NCBI RefSeq assembly: GCF_004379255.2
Contig: NC_056038.1
Span: 9,400,729 to 9,464,728 of the forward strand
Length of the DNA stretch: 64,000 nucleotides
Direction of reading: 5' to 3'
DNA from: Salvia splendens
Taxonomy: Eukaryota > Streptophyta > Magnoliopsida > Lamiales > Lamiaceae
Position 1 is the first letter of the stretch, and every line of letters starts with the position of its first letter. Shown here piece after piece: positions 1 through 11,713 of the stretch. Below the pieces are notes generated by a model that was not told the DNA's origin, did no database searches, and saw only the letters and a program-made list of their open reading frames with translations. Made by a program: the position numbers and the translations under genes.

Positions 1-76
1 GCGAAATACTAAATACTCAAGGCTATACACAATTTAATTCAACTTCTAGATTACTGAATAAATTGACAAAATAATA

Positions 77-317
77 TTCCCTTCGTCCCCCATTAATTGT
101 CCACTTTTGTCATTTTCATCCGTCCTACATCAATTGCATATTTTCACTTTATACAATAAATGGAAATATGTCTCACATTCTATTAACTCATTTCACTCAC
201 ATTTTATTATATATAAAAGTGGAACACATTCCAATAACTTTTTCAACTCACTTTCCATTACATTTCTTAAAACTCGTGCCAAAACTAAAGTGAACAGTTA
301 TTGAGGGACGAAGGGAG
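77..317. repeat. Stowaway-like MITE
   Basis: The two ends are inverted copies: TTCCCTTCGTCCCC on the left and GGGACGAAGGGAG on the right, flanked by TA on both sides. No coding capacity. The short AT-rich interior and TA duplication fit a Tc1/mariner-derived MITE. Confidence 0.75.
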
Positions 318-361
318 TAGGATACTAACCAAAATCCAATTATCTTATAACATACTACTAA

Positions 362-552
362 GGTGTTGTTCGGTAGTCATGCCCAATTATCATATGGTAA
401 TTCATCTACGATTAAGTTGTGAGATTATTTTAGTTGGGGGAAGGTGATTATTCACATGATTATCCATCTAATAAGTTGTGAAATTCAATCTTATGAACCA
501 AACATAATACATATTTAATCATGAGATAGAATCTTGAATACCGAACAACCCC
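362..552. repeat. Small TIR element (MITE) of unassigned superfamily
   Basis: The left end GGTGTTGTTCGGTA and the right end TACCGAACAACCCC are near-perfect inverted repeats around about 190 bp of AT-rich non-coding DNA. I could not settle the target duplication, partly because a TRIM is inserted directly at its right end. The ends look hAT-like, but that is only an inference. Confidence 0.55.
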
Positions 553-554
553 TA

Positions 555-988
555 TGTTAAATTCTCTAAATTCTGTCCCTCATCGACTTGGTGAATATCT
601 CATCTAATCTATATAAGTGTGGATTACCCTCCCCCCTTATAAGGTCTTTTAAGGGATGAGTGACTCATTTCTAATATGGTATCAGAGCGGACCTAAGTCG
701 ATGATGGATTTCTCTTTATCTCTTATCTATCTACCTCACGAGTGGAAGGCCGATGTTCTTTCTGGCCCACATTGATGATGGTTCTCTTATCTCTTGCATT
801 GTCTACCCACGTGATGGAAGACCGATGTCCTTTCCGGCCCACACATAAGGGGGCATGTTAAACTCTCTAAATTTTATCTCATATCGACTTGGTGAAAATC
901 TCATCTAATCTCTTGATGAAGATCTCATCTAATCAATTTACCCTCCCCTTATAAGGTCTTTTAAGGTGTGAGTGACTCATTTCTAATA
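555..988 (+). mobile_element. TRIM (miniature LTR retrotransposon), complete
   Basis: Two closely similar direct repeats (555-676 and 856-988) both begin TGTTAAA and end TTTCTAATA. Immediately after the first is TGGTATCAGAGC, the classic primer-binding site complementary to the initiator methionine tRNA. A G-rich tract (AAGGGGG) precedes the second repeat and could be the polypurine tract. The whole unit is flanked by the 5-bp direct repeat CCCTA (550-554 and 989-993). The interior of about 180 bp has no coding capacity, as expected of a TRIM moved by another element's enzymes. Confidence 0.85.
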
Positions 989-2526
989 CCCTATATAATG
1001 CTAATAATATATTGAAAATGAATCTAAATATTCAAACGATTTCTTGTTGATAATCTATCAATATCTAAAGGGACAGTTTTTTGGAGTCTATGTGGCACAC
1101 TTTTGAGCGGGAAGACTATCTATTGGGCAAACAAAAAGGCAGATATTATTGGATAAAAATTGGCCCAATGACATGTAGAAAAAATTGGCTTATACGACAA
1201 GTTTATGACATTTATAAAGACACAACATAATCTGCATATTTATGGACTAATTTCTCTCCCTCTCCCTTTCCCTCTCCCTCTATCCCGATCTTTCTTCACT
1301 CTATCCCTTAACCTCACTGATTCCTGCAACTCCACGTCTTCATCTGCAAAAAAAAGCTCGAATTATCAGTGGAGAAAAAGCGGAGCCGTCGATAAAAAAA
1401 CGAGAAAAACCAACCTGGAGAGTCTCTGAGGCTGTTGGTTCGGTGGCGGCGGTTGCAGCCATTGGAGCCGACGATACTAGCTCTTCTGGCTTCTCTGTTT
1501 CTGTCCATCACTGGAATAGAATCAGAATTTCAGCTTGACCCAGATGAAGAAATCCAATCAGATATCTCATCAGAGGTCGGTACAGCATAACTTGCCGGAG
1601 AAGAAGAGGCTCGCCGGAAATCAAGATTCAGAATGAATCCAGCGGATAAAACAACAATCTTTTTCTCCAAATATCTTTTCCTCTCTCCAAATGGGCTCCT
1701 CCTCTTCCACAAATCCTCTAATTCAGCTCTTTCTCTCTGTCTGGCTACCCCTATAGATGAAGCTTTTTTATTCCTGCTGTCACGATCTCCTTCATCTATC
1801 ATTTGTTAGAATAGAGTATTTGACATCTACAAAAGCCTTCGTGGAGAATCAGATGAGCTTGCTTTGTCACGCCAATCGATCTCAGCCGTTGAGATCGGTC
1901 TCATCTACGTCCACAGTCGCCAGCATGGCGGTATTTACTCTATGAAATCTCGAATACCACCGCTACGTGTCGGTTTCTGTCTTTGGATTCAAGCTTCCAT
2001 TTTTTTTCGGAATGTATTTATATATTATATGGGAAAGCCATTTTGCTTACGTCTCTAGCATAATAAAATCAAATCCTATAAATATATATTTTTACTACTC
2101 CATATAAAATCTAAAATCAAGCATGGTAACACCCCTTACTTCAACTACTACTACTAATCTTGGTAATTAATCTTTTACAGTATTGTTAGTGAAGAAGAAA
2201 TTTATCAAAGTAAAATTTGATTAATTTTTGTGACTGATCTTAATTCTTAAATGGAAAATAAAATACTCCAATAATATTTGTTTTTCTAAATGTCTAAGCA
2301 AATAAAAAGCCTTAATACACACATTGAATTTAATTAATTAATTAATTAATATCTAAATAAAATCAAGCATTAATTTTAATAATTAAAATTATTTTTATTC
2401 ATAAGTAAATTTTTATATATATTTCATATTTAAGATAGTATATAATTCATAAATACAAATTTATTGAGGGAAAAGAAGTTGAAAGAGGTATGAAATATTA
2501 GAGGCATTAATGTGTGCTAGAACATA
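989..2526. other. Intergenic, no supported gene; possible Helitron-type left end
   Basis: A 35-bp stretch at 1051-1085 starting TAATCTATCAATAT recurs at 3616-3650 with about four differences. Both contain a TC preceded by A, as at Helitron 5' ends. After the first copy lies a pyrimidine-rich, then GC-richer stretch (1240-1990) that resembles a 5' leader or captured gene fragment. The open frames there are short, have no recognisable domain and do not join by splice sites I can find. From 2060 the DNA is AT-rich with nothing further. Confidence 0.3.
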
Positions 2527-3383
2527 GGCCATGTTTGGTTGGCGGGAAAGTAAAGTTGGCAAGGAAATTGATTCATGGGAAAATGAATCCCGGGAATATG
2601 ATTTCTAATAACTTTACTTTCCAGTGTTTGGAAAATATCAAGATTTGAAAGTATATATTTGATTTAAACACTAAACTAAAAATATACTTATCATTTTTAT
2701 TTATAAAAAATAATACATACATATTATTTAATAAATTATTAATTACAAATGATAATAATTATATTATTTTATTTATTATTACGATGGATAATTTAAATAT
2801 GGATTATACATCATAATATATAATAATATAATAATAAATAAGATTATTATTATTATCATTATATTTACTTAATTTTTAATTGAATAAATTTTATAATTTA
2901 AAATTTCACTACAATTTTATTGTTAATTACTAATTTATAAATTAATAATTATTATATTATTATATTTAATTATTTAATAAATTATTATTATTTTTATGAT
3001 AATAAAAATAAAAATAAATATTAATAATATAGTTATAATTATGATAATTTGAATTATAGTTATTTATTATCCTAAAATTAAGTATGGTTTATACTTTTAA
3101 ATTATTTTTAAAACATTGTAATAAATAATAACGATGATGATGATGATGATGATGATAATAGACTGTACTATATTGCATTAAATATGTAAGAATCCTAAAG
3201 CTTGGAAAAAGAATACCTAAGAAAAGTTAGGATTCAGAATCCTGGAAAGTTGTACTAACTTTCCTTGTTTCAGGATTTTGATTACTTTCCCAGTTTGATT
3301 AAAAACGGAAACAAACACATGAATTTAAAATTTAAGGAATCAGATTACTTTCCCAGACAAAATCCTGGCAACCAAACATGGCC
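2527..3383. mobile_element. Non-autonomous TIR element, 857 bp
   Basis: The ends are inverted repeats beginning GGCCATGTTTGGTTG and closing with its complement, flanked on both sides by ATA (2524-2526 and 3384-3386). The interior is extremely AT-rich, includes a (GAT)n run near 3133-3156, and codes for nothing. The superfamily is uncertain: the 3-bp duplication suggests PIF/Harbinger, while the terminal motif also occurs in hAT-like MITEs. Confidence 0.65.
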
Positions 3384-4468
3384 ATAGGGTATTCTACAGC
3401 CTAGATTTTTGTATACTACCGCCTAGATTTTGGTATTCTACATTTGTGCTTCAAAAATTGCTCTGGCATTTATGATTTTGTCTTGAAAATATGTGTGTTG
3501 GTGTTGTTCTCTTGAAAATATGTATGTTGCCTTTTTTCCAATGCTGGTATTTATATTTTTCTCTTTTTTCAGCAACTTTAATATGAAAATATAAATATAT
3601 TTTACAACAAGTTAGTAATCTATCAATATATAAAGTGAAAGTTTTTTGAAACTTTTTTAAATACTAATTTTGCCCTTTTTGGTGGAAAACTGTGCATTAT
3701 TTCTTGATTTTAGTGTGTTTTTTTCACCATTTTGAACCGTGTGTAAATCTGCAAATCTTGAACAGTACGCATGGGAGCAGATGCCAAAAATCTGCAGAGA
3801 TTTTATAATTATTTTTATAGAGTTGGCTTCTCTAAGAAGTTTGTACTATTCCTGTTATATACACGGTCCTACAAACTTATTGAATAGTGAATACCATTTC
3901 AGTGTATTGTGCACCTCTCTCTCTGCCACTGCTCTCAAATCCTACCCATCCGCCTCCGCTTCCGCCGCCGATTCCAGTTGCTTTGATTTCAATTTCAATT
4001 TCTCAGCCACGCTGCCATCCACCGCCGCAAACTCGTCGGAACAGATGAGCTCCGCCGACGATTTGTTCTTCAACGGTCAGATCCGGCCGATATTAACTTA
4101 TGATATGAGGGGAGTAAAAACTCATCTGAAATTGTAATTAAGCCCTTCTTTTTTGATGATATTCGAAGAAGAGAGAGATGAGAGAGCACAGAGACGGAAA
4201 ATGGAGAAGAAGAATGAAGAAACGACTTACCTGATTATGGAGAGCTGTAGATGGTTGAAGAACTTGTGAAGAAAATGAGGAGATGCAGACGAGAAAATAT
4301 AGAGAATGGGAAGAAGAAGAAGAAGAAGATAGAGAAGGGGAAAAGGAAGATTAAGAAGGGGAAGAAGAAGATAGCGGCGACGGGAGAGAGAAAATCAGGG
4401 TTTATGTCATTGTAACGCTAATGGGCTAATTAAATATATGTATTTGTTTTTTATTTGAAATGGGCTAA
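3384..4468. other. Intergenic with a captured gene fragment
   Basis: The Helitron-type left-end motif repeats at 3616-3650. Downstream is a fragment of a plant coding exon (see 3901-4100), followed by a purine-rich tract rich in GAAGAAG at about 4140-4400. No complete gene is visible. Confidence 0.35.
3901..4100 (+). pseudogene. Fragment of a plant gene exon
   Basis: In the plus frame this stretch reads a Ser/Ala-rich segment, then FDFNFNFSA, then SSADDLFFNGQIRP. The phrase 'SADxLFxxGQIRP' is typical of several plant-specific protein families (DUF1645 and membrane-associated kinase regulator types), where it follows an F-x-F-x-F stretch. The frame runs on without homology on both sides and stops at 4137, so this is an orphan exon piece and not an intact gene. 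It lies behind a Helitron-like end, which suggests capture by a transposon. Family assignment is by recall of the motif only. Confidence 0.4.
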
Positions 4469-4684
4469 GAGCATCTCCAATGCACGGATGTCTTTGTCAC
4501 TAAGACTTCACATCCCACTGCCACGTCACTAGGACTTCCCCTGCACAATCCGTCCTTCCCATCACCCTTCCCACTAGGACTTTCCGCAATATAAAAAATC
4601 ACAAATTCACAAATAAAGCAATTTACGTTTACAGAAATAAAATTTCGCGGAAGTCCGACCGGACGTCCGCCATTGGAGATGCTC
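4469..4684. repeat. PIF/Harbinger (Tourist-like) MITE
   Basis: The inverted ends GAGCATCTCCAATG and CATTGGAGATGCTC are flanked by TAA on both sides (4466-4468 and 4685-4687). At 216 bp it is non-coding. The same ends and internal 'GGACGTCCGCCATTGG' type sequence occur in the larger element at 18962-21157, so this is a deletion derivative of that family. Confidence 0.85.
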
Positions 4685-5456
4685 TAATTAGTTAAGACGG
4701 ACTCTTTAATTATCATATGTATAATGTAATCATGCAGAGTATTTATTTGTTTTAAGATATAGACGATTTCATCATCAATATTTAGTGTATATTTTATTAA
4801 ATGTATAATATATTTAAATATGTTAGGATTTTGTGTGATTTGTGAAATTATATTTCATATAATTTATTAAATAGTTTATTGAGTATTAGTTATTTTATTG
4901 AGTATGAATTGTAATATTAGTATTTAATATTGCAATTCATAATATATTTAATTTATGAATTGAATGTATTTTAATTTATGTTTGAATGTTATTATAGTAC
5001 GTTTGATGTATTATAATTTGAAGTTAGTGTATATTTAATTGAATGCATAATATATTTAATATATATATATATAGTATCTATATAGGGTTGCGTTAAAGAT
5101 AGAACCATTCTTACGTGTAGAACCTAGAACTCTACATATTTTATTCATTGGATGAGGAAAAAATGACGGTCAAGATTAAAAATCATACATATTAGACTAT
5201 GTTTTCACAACATTCCGGACTCAACATGTGAAAAAACTCACATGTTGATGGAAGAATGAATGAAACGAAGAAGAGTCCATGCATGCTTTATTTTTTCACT
5301 TCTCTGCATTCACCCATTAATAATAGTTTTGGTTGTAATGGGAAGTTGTTGTGCAAATCAACACCATTGGATTAAAAGATCTAACGACCTCCGTTTGGCA
5401 TTTGTTCTACGTTTAAGAATGGTTCTACGTTTAAGAATGGTTTTATCTTGATCACA

Positions 5457-5528
<72 letters not shown>

Positions 5529-6203
5529 ATAATTGTAATAAATTATTTAATTATATTTGAAAAATTATTGACAGTGTTGTAGGGTGAATGTGTAATTTAA
5601 ATAAATATGTAGTTAAGATTGAAAAGGTAAAAAAAGTAGGTTAATATGGAATATTCTTTTGAGTTTTGAGTTTGGTGTAAATAGTTGGAGTAGAATTACT
5701 GTTTGATGTAACAAAACTGGGAAAATGAGTTTGAGTTTGATGTAAATGGTTGGAGATGACCCAATAGGGATAGAAGGAAATGAAAAGTTTTCGATATATG
5801 TGTACATTTAGTATTTGTATTTCATTTTAGGGATATTGGTATCTAATATCATAAAACTTTAAAAAAGTTGAGTTTTTCCCACGAACTTTGAAATTGGCAA
5901 ATAATACTACGAACTTTACCCTGAGTTTGTTATTTCCCACCAATAAAATTTATGGCTATATTAATGGATTGAAGAACAAATTTGGAGGGTGTGCTTTAAG
6001 AAAAACTATACTCAAGTATTAAAAAACTTGAAGCTCTCGAAGTTGTTGTCGAGAAATTACGAAAAAAATTCATATCATATTATTATTTTCTGTAATTTTT
6101 TCATTGGTGGGAAATAACAAACTCGGGGTAAATTTCGTGATATTATTTGCCAATTTCAAAGTTTGTGGGAAAACCCAACTTTTTGAAAGTTTTGTGATAT
6201 TAA
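4685..6203. other. Intergenic, AT-rich, no gene
   Basis: No coding frame is convincing. Around 5090-5455 a direct repeat of 'GTTCTACGTTTAAGAATG' and related 'AGAACC' sequence suggests another unclassified repeat, followed directly by a TA microsatellite. Short open frames here are low-complexity. Confidence 0.5.
5460..5523. repeat. (TA)n microsatellite, about 31 units
   Basis: An uninterrupted run of alternating T and A. It is likely length-variable between individuals and a place where assembly may be unreliable. Confidence 0.95.
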
Positions 6204-6857
6204 GAGCATCCACAACCGTGCTTTTGCCAACGAGTACGGTTGTGGGCCCGACCAAACTTTTTCTGTCTGCTATTAGGCAAGAGCACAACACCACATCCGT
6301 GCTCTTCCGCAAGGACGAGCACAAGGGTCTCACCATTCTATTATTGAATTTAAATAAAAATATTTCCACAATATTAAAATTCATTGAAAATAACCAAAAT
6401 AATATTACAAATTACAAAAATAATAAGAATTACATAATTAAAATCATAAAATTTTAAAATTACATAATTAAAGTCTTAAAAATTAAAAATTAAAAAATTT
6501 AAATCCTAAAAATTAAAAATTACATAATTTAAATCCTAAAAATTAAAAATTACATAATTAAATTTATAAGTGGCCGAATTTCATTCAAATGGATGATGAA
6601 TGTGTGTATTTATAGATGATTTTGGGATTAATTTTATAAAAAAATTTCAAAAAAAATCAAAAAAGATAATAAAACGGCTATATTTTTGGGAATCCGATTT
6701 TTTTTTAATTTTTTTGTATTATTTTCAATTTTTTAAAAAAAAAGAAAAAAAGAAAATACCAACGACCAATAGAAACACATCACGTCTCCCTCCTCGCTGG
6801 CACGGTTGCCGTTGGCAAGGACGGACGGTGAGCTTCTGCTTACCGGTGTGGATGCTC
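6204..6857. mobile_element. Non-autonomous PIF/Harbinger element (654 bp)
   Basis: The ends GAGCATCCACAACCG and CGGTGTGGATGCTC are inverted, with TAA on both sides (6201-6203 and 6858-6860). The left 120 bp and the A-rich interior, including tandem copies of a roughly 30-bp ATTAAAAATTACATAATTAA unit at about 6430-6560, match the left part of the larger element at 35557-37378. It is therefore an internally deleted relative of that Myb-carrying element. No protein is encoded. Confidence 0.8.
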
Positions 6858-9636
6858 TAAGTGCCAATATCCCTTCATTTTAATGTTCAATCTGCCAATT
6901 TTGTTAGTTTGGTGATTATGCATTTTGTATTAATCCATAACTCATTTTTTATGGAATGGATCCTCTTCAGTTTCAAAAAACACAGCACCTCAGTGTTTAA
7001 AATTCAACTCAAATTGAATGGAACGCAGGAGATGTAAAAAATGGCCATCCTTTTCTGGAGTTTTATTTATACACTTCTTTACAAAATGAAACGCAGATAT
7101 GAAATGTAGAGTTACTTTTTCTTTTTCTTTACACTATTTTATAGTATTTCATAGTAATATAGACATTTTTTTCAAACGCGGAGATTGAGAAAAAAATGTA
7201 TAATATATTAAATAAAAACTATAATAAAATATGAAAAAATAGAGACAATAAAACAAAAGAGAGAAAAGAGTAAAAGTGAAAAATGTGTTATTTTTTACTA
7301 AAAAAAGAAAATGACTCTACTACGTAAATGGAGAAATAATTCTACTACTATGGAAAGACTTTTAAATTGTATACATGTAATCTTCACCGTGTCACAGTTT
7401 TGTCGGGAAACTGCATGTATAAGAAATCTGCAATTCTTTTGTATCTGCAACTTGCATACCTATGTTTCTCCTTGGTAAAACAAATCTTTTGTAGTTGCAG
7501 GCCAATTTTTTAAGCCTAATTCATGAACTACAAATTGCAAATTGTGAATTCTTTCAATTCTTCTACTGTTACCGATCCTCCTCTTTGCCTCTTTCAAAGA
7601 AACTTAACCTGAGATTTAAATTCATTTGCATAAGTGGTCAATTACACAAGTTATAGTTAAAACTTGAAGATAAAATAAAAATATATAAGTATATAGTACT
7701 ATATGGGATTAAAATTGTTAAACAAAGTATCAGTACTATATTAATAAATCTAAACCCTAGATGTACTTTAAAGTCTGATATTTAGATTACCAAATATTCA
7801 ATAGTAATTTAAAAAACTGCTTATAGGTTGATTTTGCTTTTTTCTAAAAATGTTATGTAACTCTTATATAAAAGAAAATCTGAAACTGCAATAGCTCTAT
7901 TTGTTTTCAGAAAAAGTTTATTTGATTGAAATACGTTTAAAAGAAAATAGAAAATTCCAATACTTGTAAGCATTTTTAGAGAAGATTTATTTGTTTTTAT
8001 TTATTTGTTTTTATTTATTTATTTATTTATTATTTTTTTGAGAAGATTTATTTGTTAAATGAAACTTGGAGTGTAAGAAATAAGTTTAATAGTAGTATAT
8101 GTTTTAAAGAAGGAGCTTTGATTTGAATAAGACATTTTTTTGTTAGGTCCAAGAAGCTTCAAAATCGTACCACATGCCAATGGCGGATCCAAGAACAAAA
8201 TATCGTGGGGTTGAACAAGATTTTAAATATTTATTTAAAATAACTATTTAAATTAATTATTTTTATAAATATATTTTTTAATATAAATAATTCATGCGAG
8301 TATCGATAATCTTAAAACAACACACTCCACTTTCTTCGTCCCGTTATAAGCGAGACGCTTCTTTTGGATACAGAATTTAGGAAAAAGACGTTTATGGAGC
8401 TAACTGAAGAAAGAATAAAATGTGATCTTAGATAAAACAAAGATGCAAATAAATAATAAAGTAAGAGAGAACAATTATGTTATACTACGTATTTTGACAA
8501 AAAAAAATGACATACACATAGCATAATTTTTCTGTAACATACCAAATTTTTAAAGATTTAAAAAATTGAATATGAATAATAAGGCTGAAAATTTAAATTA
8601 TAAAACTAAGAGTTGAAGAAATTAAGAAATATTTACTTTATATAAGTAGGTGGTTAATTTAGATAAGTTGATTTTGATATACTGTAAAAAAATATTACTA
8701 TAATATTAATTGATATTTTAAGATGAGAATATATTTTTAATGGACTTCTAAGAATTAATTCAAATAAAGAAAAATATTTCAAAGCCCATTTTACAATTAG
8801 ATAACATATTTAAGATATTTAATCTTTTAAATTTAGTTAAGTTTATTGATGTCGGTTTATTCTAATTCACGAGTGAATATAGGGATGAGAAAACAATAAT
8901 GACATCTCCAATACCATTCCTCTTTCTCTTCGAAAACAAAAACTGCGGAAGGAATCTTCCCCTCCAACAACTCCTTCGTTCTCGACAACAGTCTACCCAT
9001 CCGACTGCCTCACTTCCTTCCTTTCTCTCCGATCAGTCTCCTCATCATCTCACACGGCGTGAGGACGTGAGGTGGGAGCGGACATGAACGCCGTAAGGTC
9101 GGAGGCCGAAGAAAGTAGCTTTCCGGTGCACTCCGGGGCAGGTGGTGGGGTCGGCCGACCCCGCCTGGATCCGCCAGTGCCACAGGCCATCAATATTGAC
9201 TCCTTATGTTCTCCAAAACAGAGTTCTTTGAGATATGTGATGCTAATTTCCCTTCAAGATCTTCTCTTTTCAGCCTTTTGATGAGAAATCCAAGCTAAAG
9301 AATCTTGAAGGGGAAATTATGTTTGGTAATATCTTTAATTTATATTGATGCAGAATTGATCCCCTTTTATGTTTCGTATATACTAAATCTGTTCTATATT
9401 TTTAGGTATAATTGGAGTTTTTTAGGTATAATTGGAGTTTTATTTTTTAGGTATAATTGGAGTTTTATTTAGTCTAAATTAGAAATGGAGTTTTATTTAA
9501 CATTAATTGATCTCATACTTTAGATGTAGTTTGATGAAGTTAATTAGTTTATAATCTTTTTGGATAAATATGATGTTCGTGTTTATTTGATTGAACTCTG
9601 ATAGTATATCCAAGTTTGATACAATCTCTAATTATT
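6858..9636. other. Intergenic, nothing recognisable
   Basis: AT-rich DNA with short, low-complexity open frames only. A stretch at 8900-9280 is less AT-rich and has two short frames without domains or splice partners. At 9400-9480 a unit of about 30 bp containing TTAGGTATAATTGGAGTTTT is repeated three times. Confidence 0.5.
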
Positions 9637-9963
9637 TTGCTGAATAATTTGAAGTCGTTTGGTATTCCTAATCATGCATAGCTTTTGAAGATTGGTTTTC
9701 ATGTTTTGTTGATAAGGAACATTGATCATTCTAATGAGTTGTGTAATGGAACTCTGTTGATAATCACACGTTTTGGTAATCATGTTTTTGAGGCGAAAGT
9801 TTTGATTGGTCATAACGTTGGTGAAAAAGTTTTGATTCCTATAATTTCTTTAACTTCTGATCCAAAATTGTCATTCAAGTTTTACGCACTGTCAATTCCC
9901 TTTGACTATTGTCTCATGGGTGATTTAATTTATAATATTTTAGTACGCAACCGTTGTGATTAA
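9637..9963 (+). pseudogene. Helitron Pif1-like helicase, C-terminal relic
   Basis: In one plus frame the translation reads LKSFGIPNHA, a stop (9679-9681), then KIGFHVLLIRNID, NELCNGTLLIITRFG, EAKVLIGHNVGEKVLIP and ISLT. This series (GIPNH, RNID, LCNGT, GxxVFIPRISL) is the conserved region of the Pif1-family helicase found near the C-terminus of plant Helitron RepHel proteins. An internal stop and divergence after residue 95 or so show it is dead. The rest of the protein (Rep and helicase motifs) is missing upstream. The Helitron 3' terminus follows about 600 bp later. Confidence 0.65.
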
Positions 9964-10529
9964 AGACATTAAGGTTACTATTGTTAATATTGTAATTATA
10001 ATATCCGTGTTCCAAATTATTCATCATTTTGTATTACCATTTGCATTATGGGTATATAAAGAGGATAATCGTAAATATATATTTCCATGTGCATAGAATT
10101 TATTTTTTGAACACATATGTTTTGTTGATTAAAATTATTGAACTATTTATTTATTTAAATTATATGATTTTTTCGTCTCATATCCTCATTTGCACATATA
10201 TTTTCTTTTATTTATATCTTATTCTAACTAACCCACTATTTATCATTAATCGCGTATCTCATATTTGTCATTTGTTTTATTTTATTTTACTCCACTCATA
10301 TCATAAATTAATATTACATAAAATCGTTTGCCAAACATAAATGTTATATTTCTCCTTTTGTCACTATTTATAATATTTTTAATCCTTTATAATGTTATGA
10401 ATACTTATTATAATTAACACATTTTTTCAATCATAAATATTATTAATTCTCTTTATCCATTTTTCAATCTCACTTTTTTTTTTATTTTTCTTATCTTAAA
10501 ATTTAACTTCATTATTTAAAAATCTTATG

Positions 10530-10559
10530 TCCCGTGCATAGCACGGGTGATAACACTAG
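10530..10559 (+). mobile_element. Helitron 3' terminus
   Basis: A hairpin CCCGTGC-ATA-GCACGGG is followed after TGATAACA by CTAG and then T in the flank. This is the canonical Helitron end: short GC hairpin about 10 nt before CTRR, insertion before T. Together with the helicase relic at 9637-9963 it marks a truncated or decayed Helitron. I could not find its matching 5' end with confidence. Confidence 0.75.
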
Positions 10560-11713
10560 TTTGATATAAATATGGAGTATAAAAGAATGCTGATAATATT
10601 ACGGATACAAAGTAACTTTATATTCAAACGATTTTTCATTGACATAAAACAGACACATGGAATTAAATAAGACAAAAAGACGTGAAAAAAATCAGTACAT
10701 GAATCCTCTACAATCAATAGGTTAGAAGTTTGTGTCACCAATCACTATTGATCCTCTAAAAAAATTTATTTACGCAATTACAATTATGTTAATGCTTAAT
10801 GACACTAATTGTAATTTTATATCCACCAATAGTAAACATAGTACAATATAGTGTTCAAGAATAATACTCTAACAAACTTCAAAAGAAAAAAATTATGGGT
10901 GGGAAAACAGAGTTTTTTACTACTACATATTTTCTGGAGTATCATTGGAATTGGATTTAGAATATACCAATTCCCAAAGACAAATAAGGTGCAACTCATA
11001 CTTCATGAAACATTCAGACATAATTTCATTAGGAAATTTATGTTAATGAATTTAAAACTAAGAGATCTTCAAATGTACATAGGCCCAACGAAATGGCCAC
11101 CATAATTTTTTCTTCTCAAGCACGTGATCATAAACTCCCACTTCCCAAAGAGAGCACACTATTAACACTTAAAATCTTTAGACCAATATGTGATAGAGAA
11201 GACGAGCATATACTTCAACTCTCACTTTCAAGAGGCAGCTACTGGCAAGTCATTGATCGACGAAGGAGCCAAATGGGGCTTGTTCTTTAAGTTCTCATTG
11301 CTAATTACATATCCAACATTTTATCAGGATTTCTGTCTTAGTTGTATTATGATAAAAATTCAAGAAAGTAGTGTAACTGAACAAGACAGAACCTGGACAT
11401 TTCTGCGGTCAATGCAAATCCTCCTGACTTTCAATACACCGGACAAGACAAATAGGTTTCTACCGCTTTCCTGTTTCGTGCGGTAGTGCAACTTCACTGA
11501 TAAAACCATAGGTGGTCCTGGGAAATAATCTCTCATTTAAGCAAATTCATGAAATATTCTGACAATTTCTAAAAAATGATGGAAGTGTTTTCAATATCAA
11601 GAATCGGTTTCCCCACGAACCTTGAAACATTTTAACAAGGAGCTCTCTCTGTCAAAAGGGAAATATCATGATATTTCCACTAGAAATTTGCCGAATAGTC
11701 CTAGACCAAAAAA
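10560..11713. other. Intergenic, 3' flank of the next gene
   Basis: Nothing coding is supported. The short open frames here are not conserved in composition and lack splice-consistent partners. The stretch nearest 11713 is presumably 3' UTR of the minus-strand gene that ends at 11714. Confidence 0.5.

Noticed and set aside
1205..1990. Several open frames in a pyrimidine-rich then GC-richer region that looked like a gene start
   Set aside because: Frames are short, on both strands, without domains, and I could not join them by splice sites in phase.
3739..4137. 132-aa open frame as an intact gene
   Set aside because: Only about 60 residues in the middle resemble plant protein; the rest is AT-rich read-through and the expected continuation is absent.
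10029..10340. 103-aa hydrophobic open frame
   Set aside because: Composition (Ile/Tyr/Phe-rich) follows from AT-rich DNA; it lies inside the decayed Helitron and has no family features.
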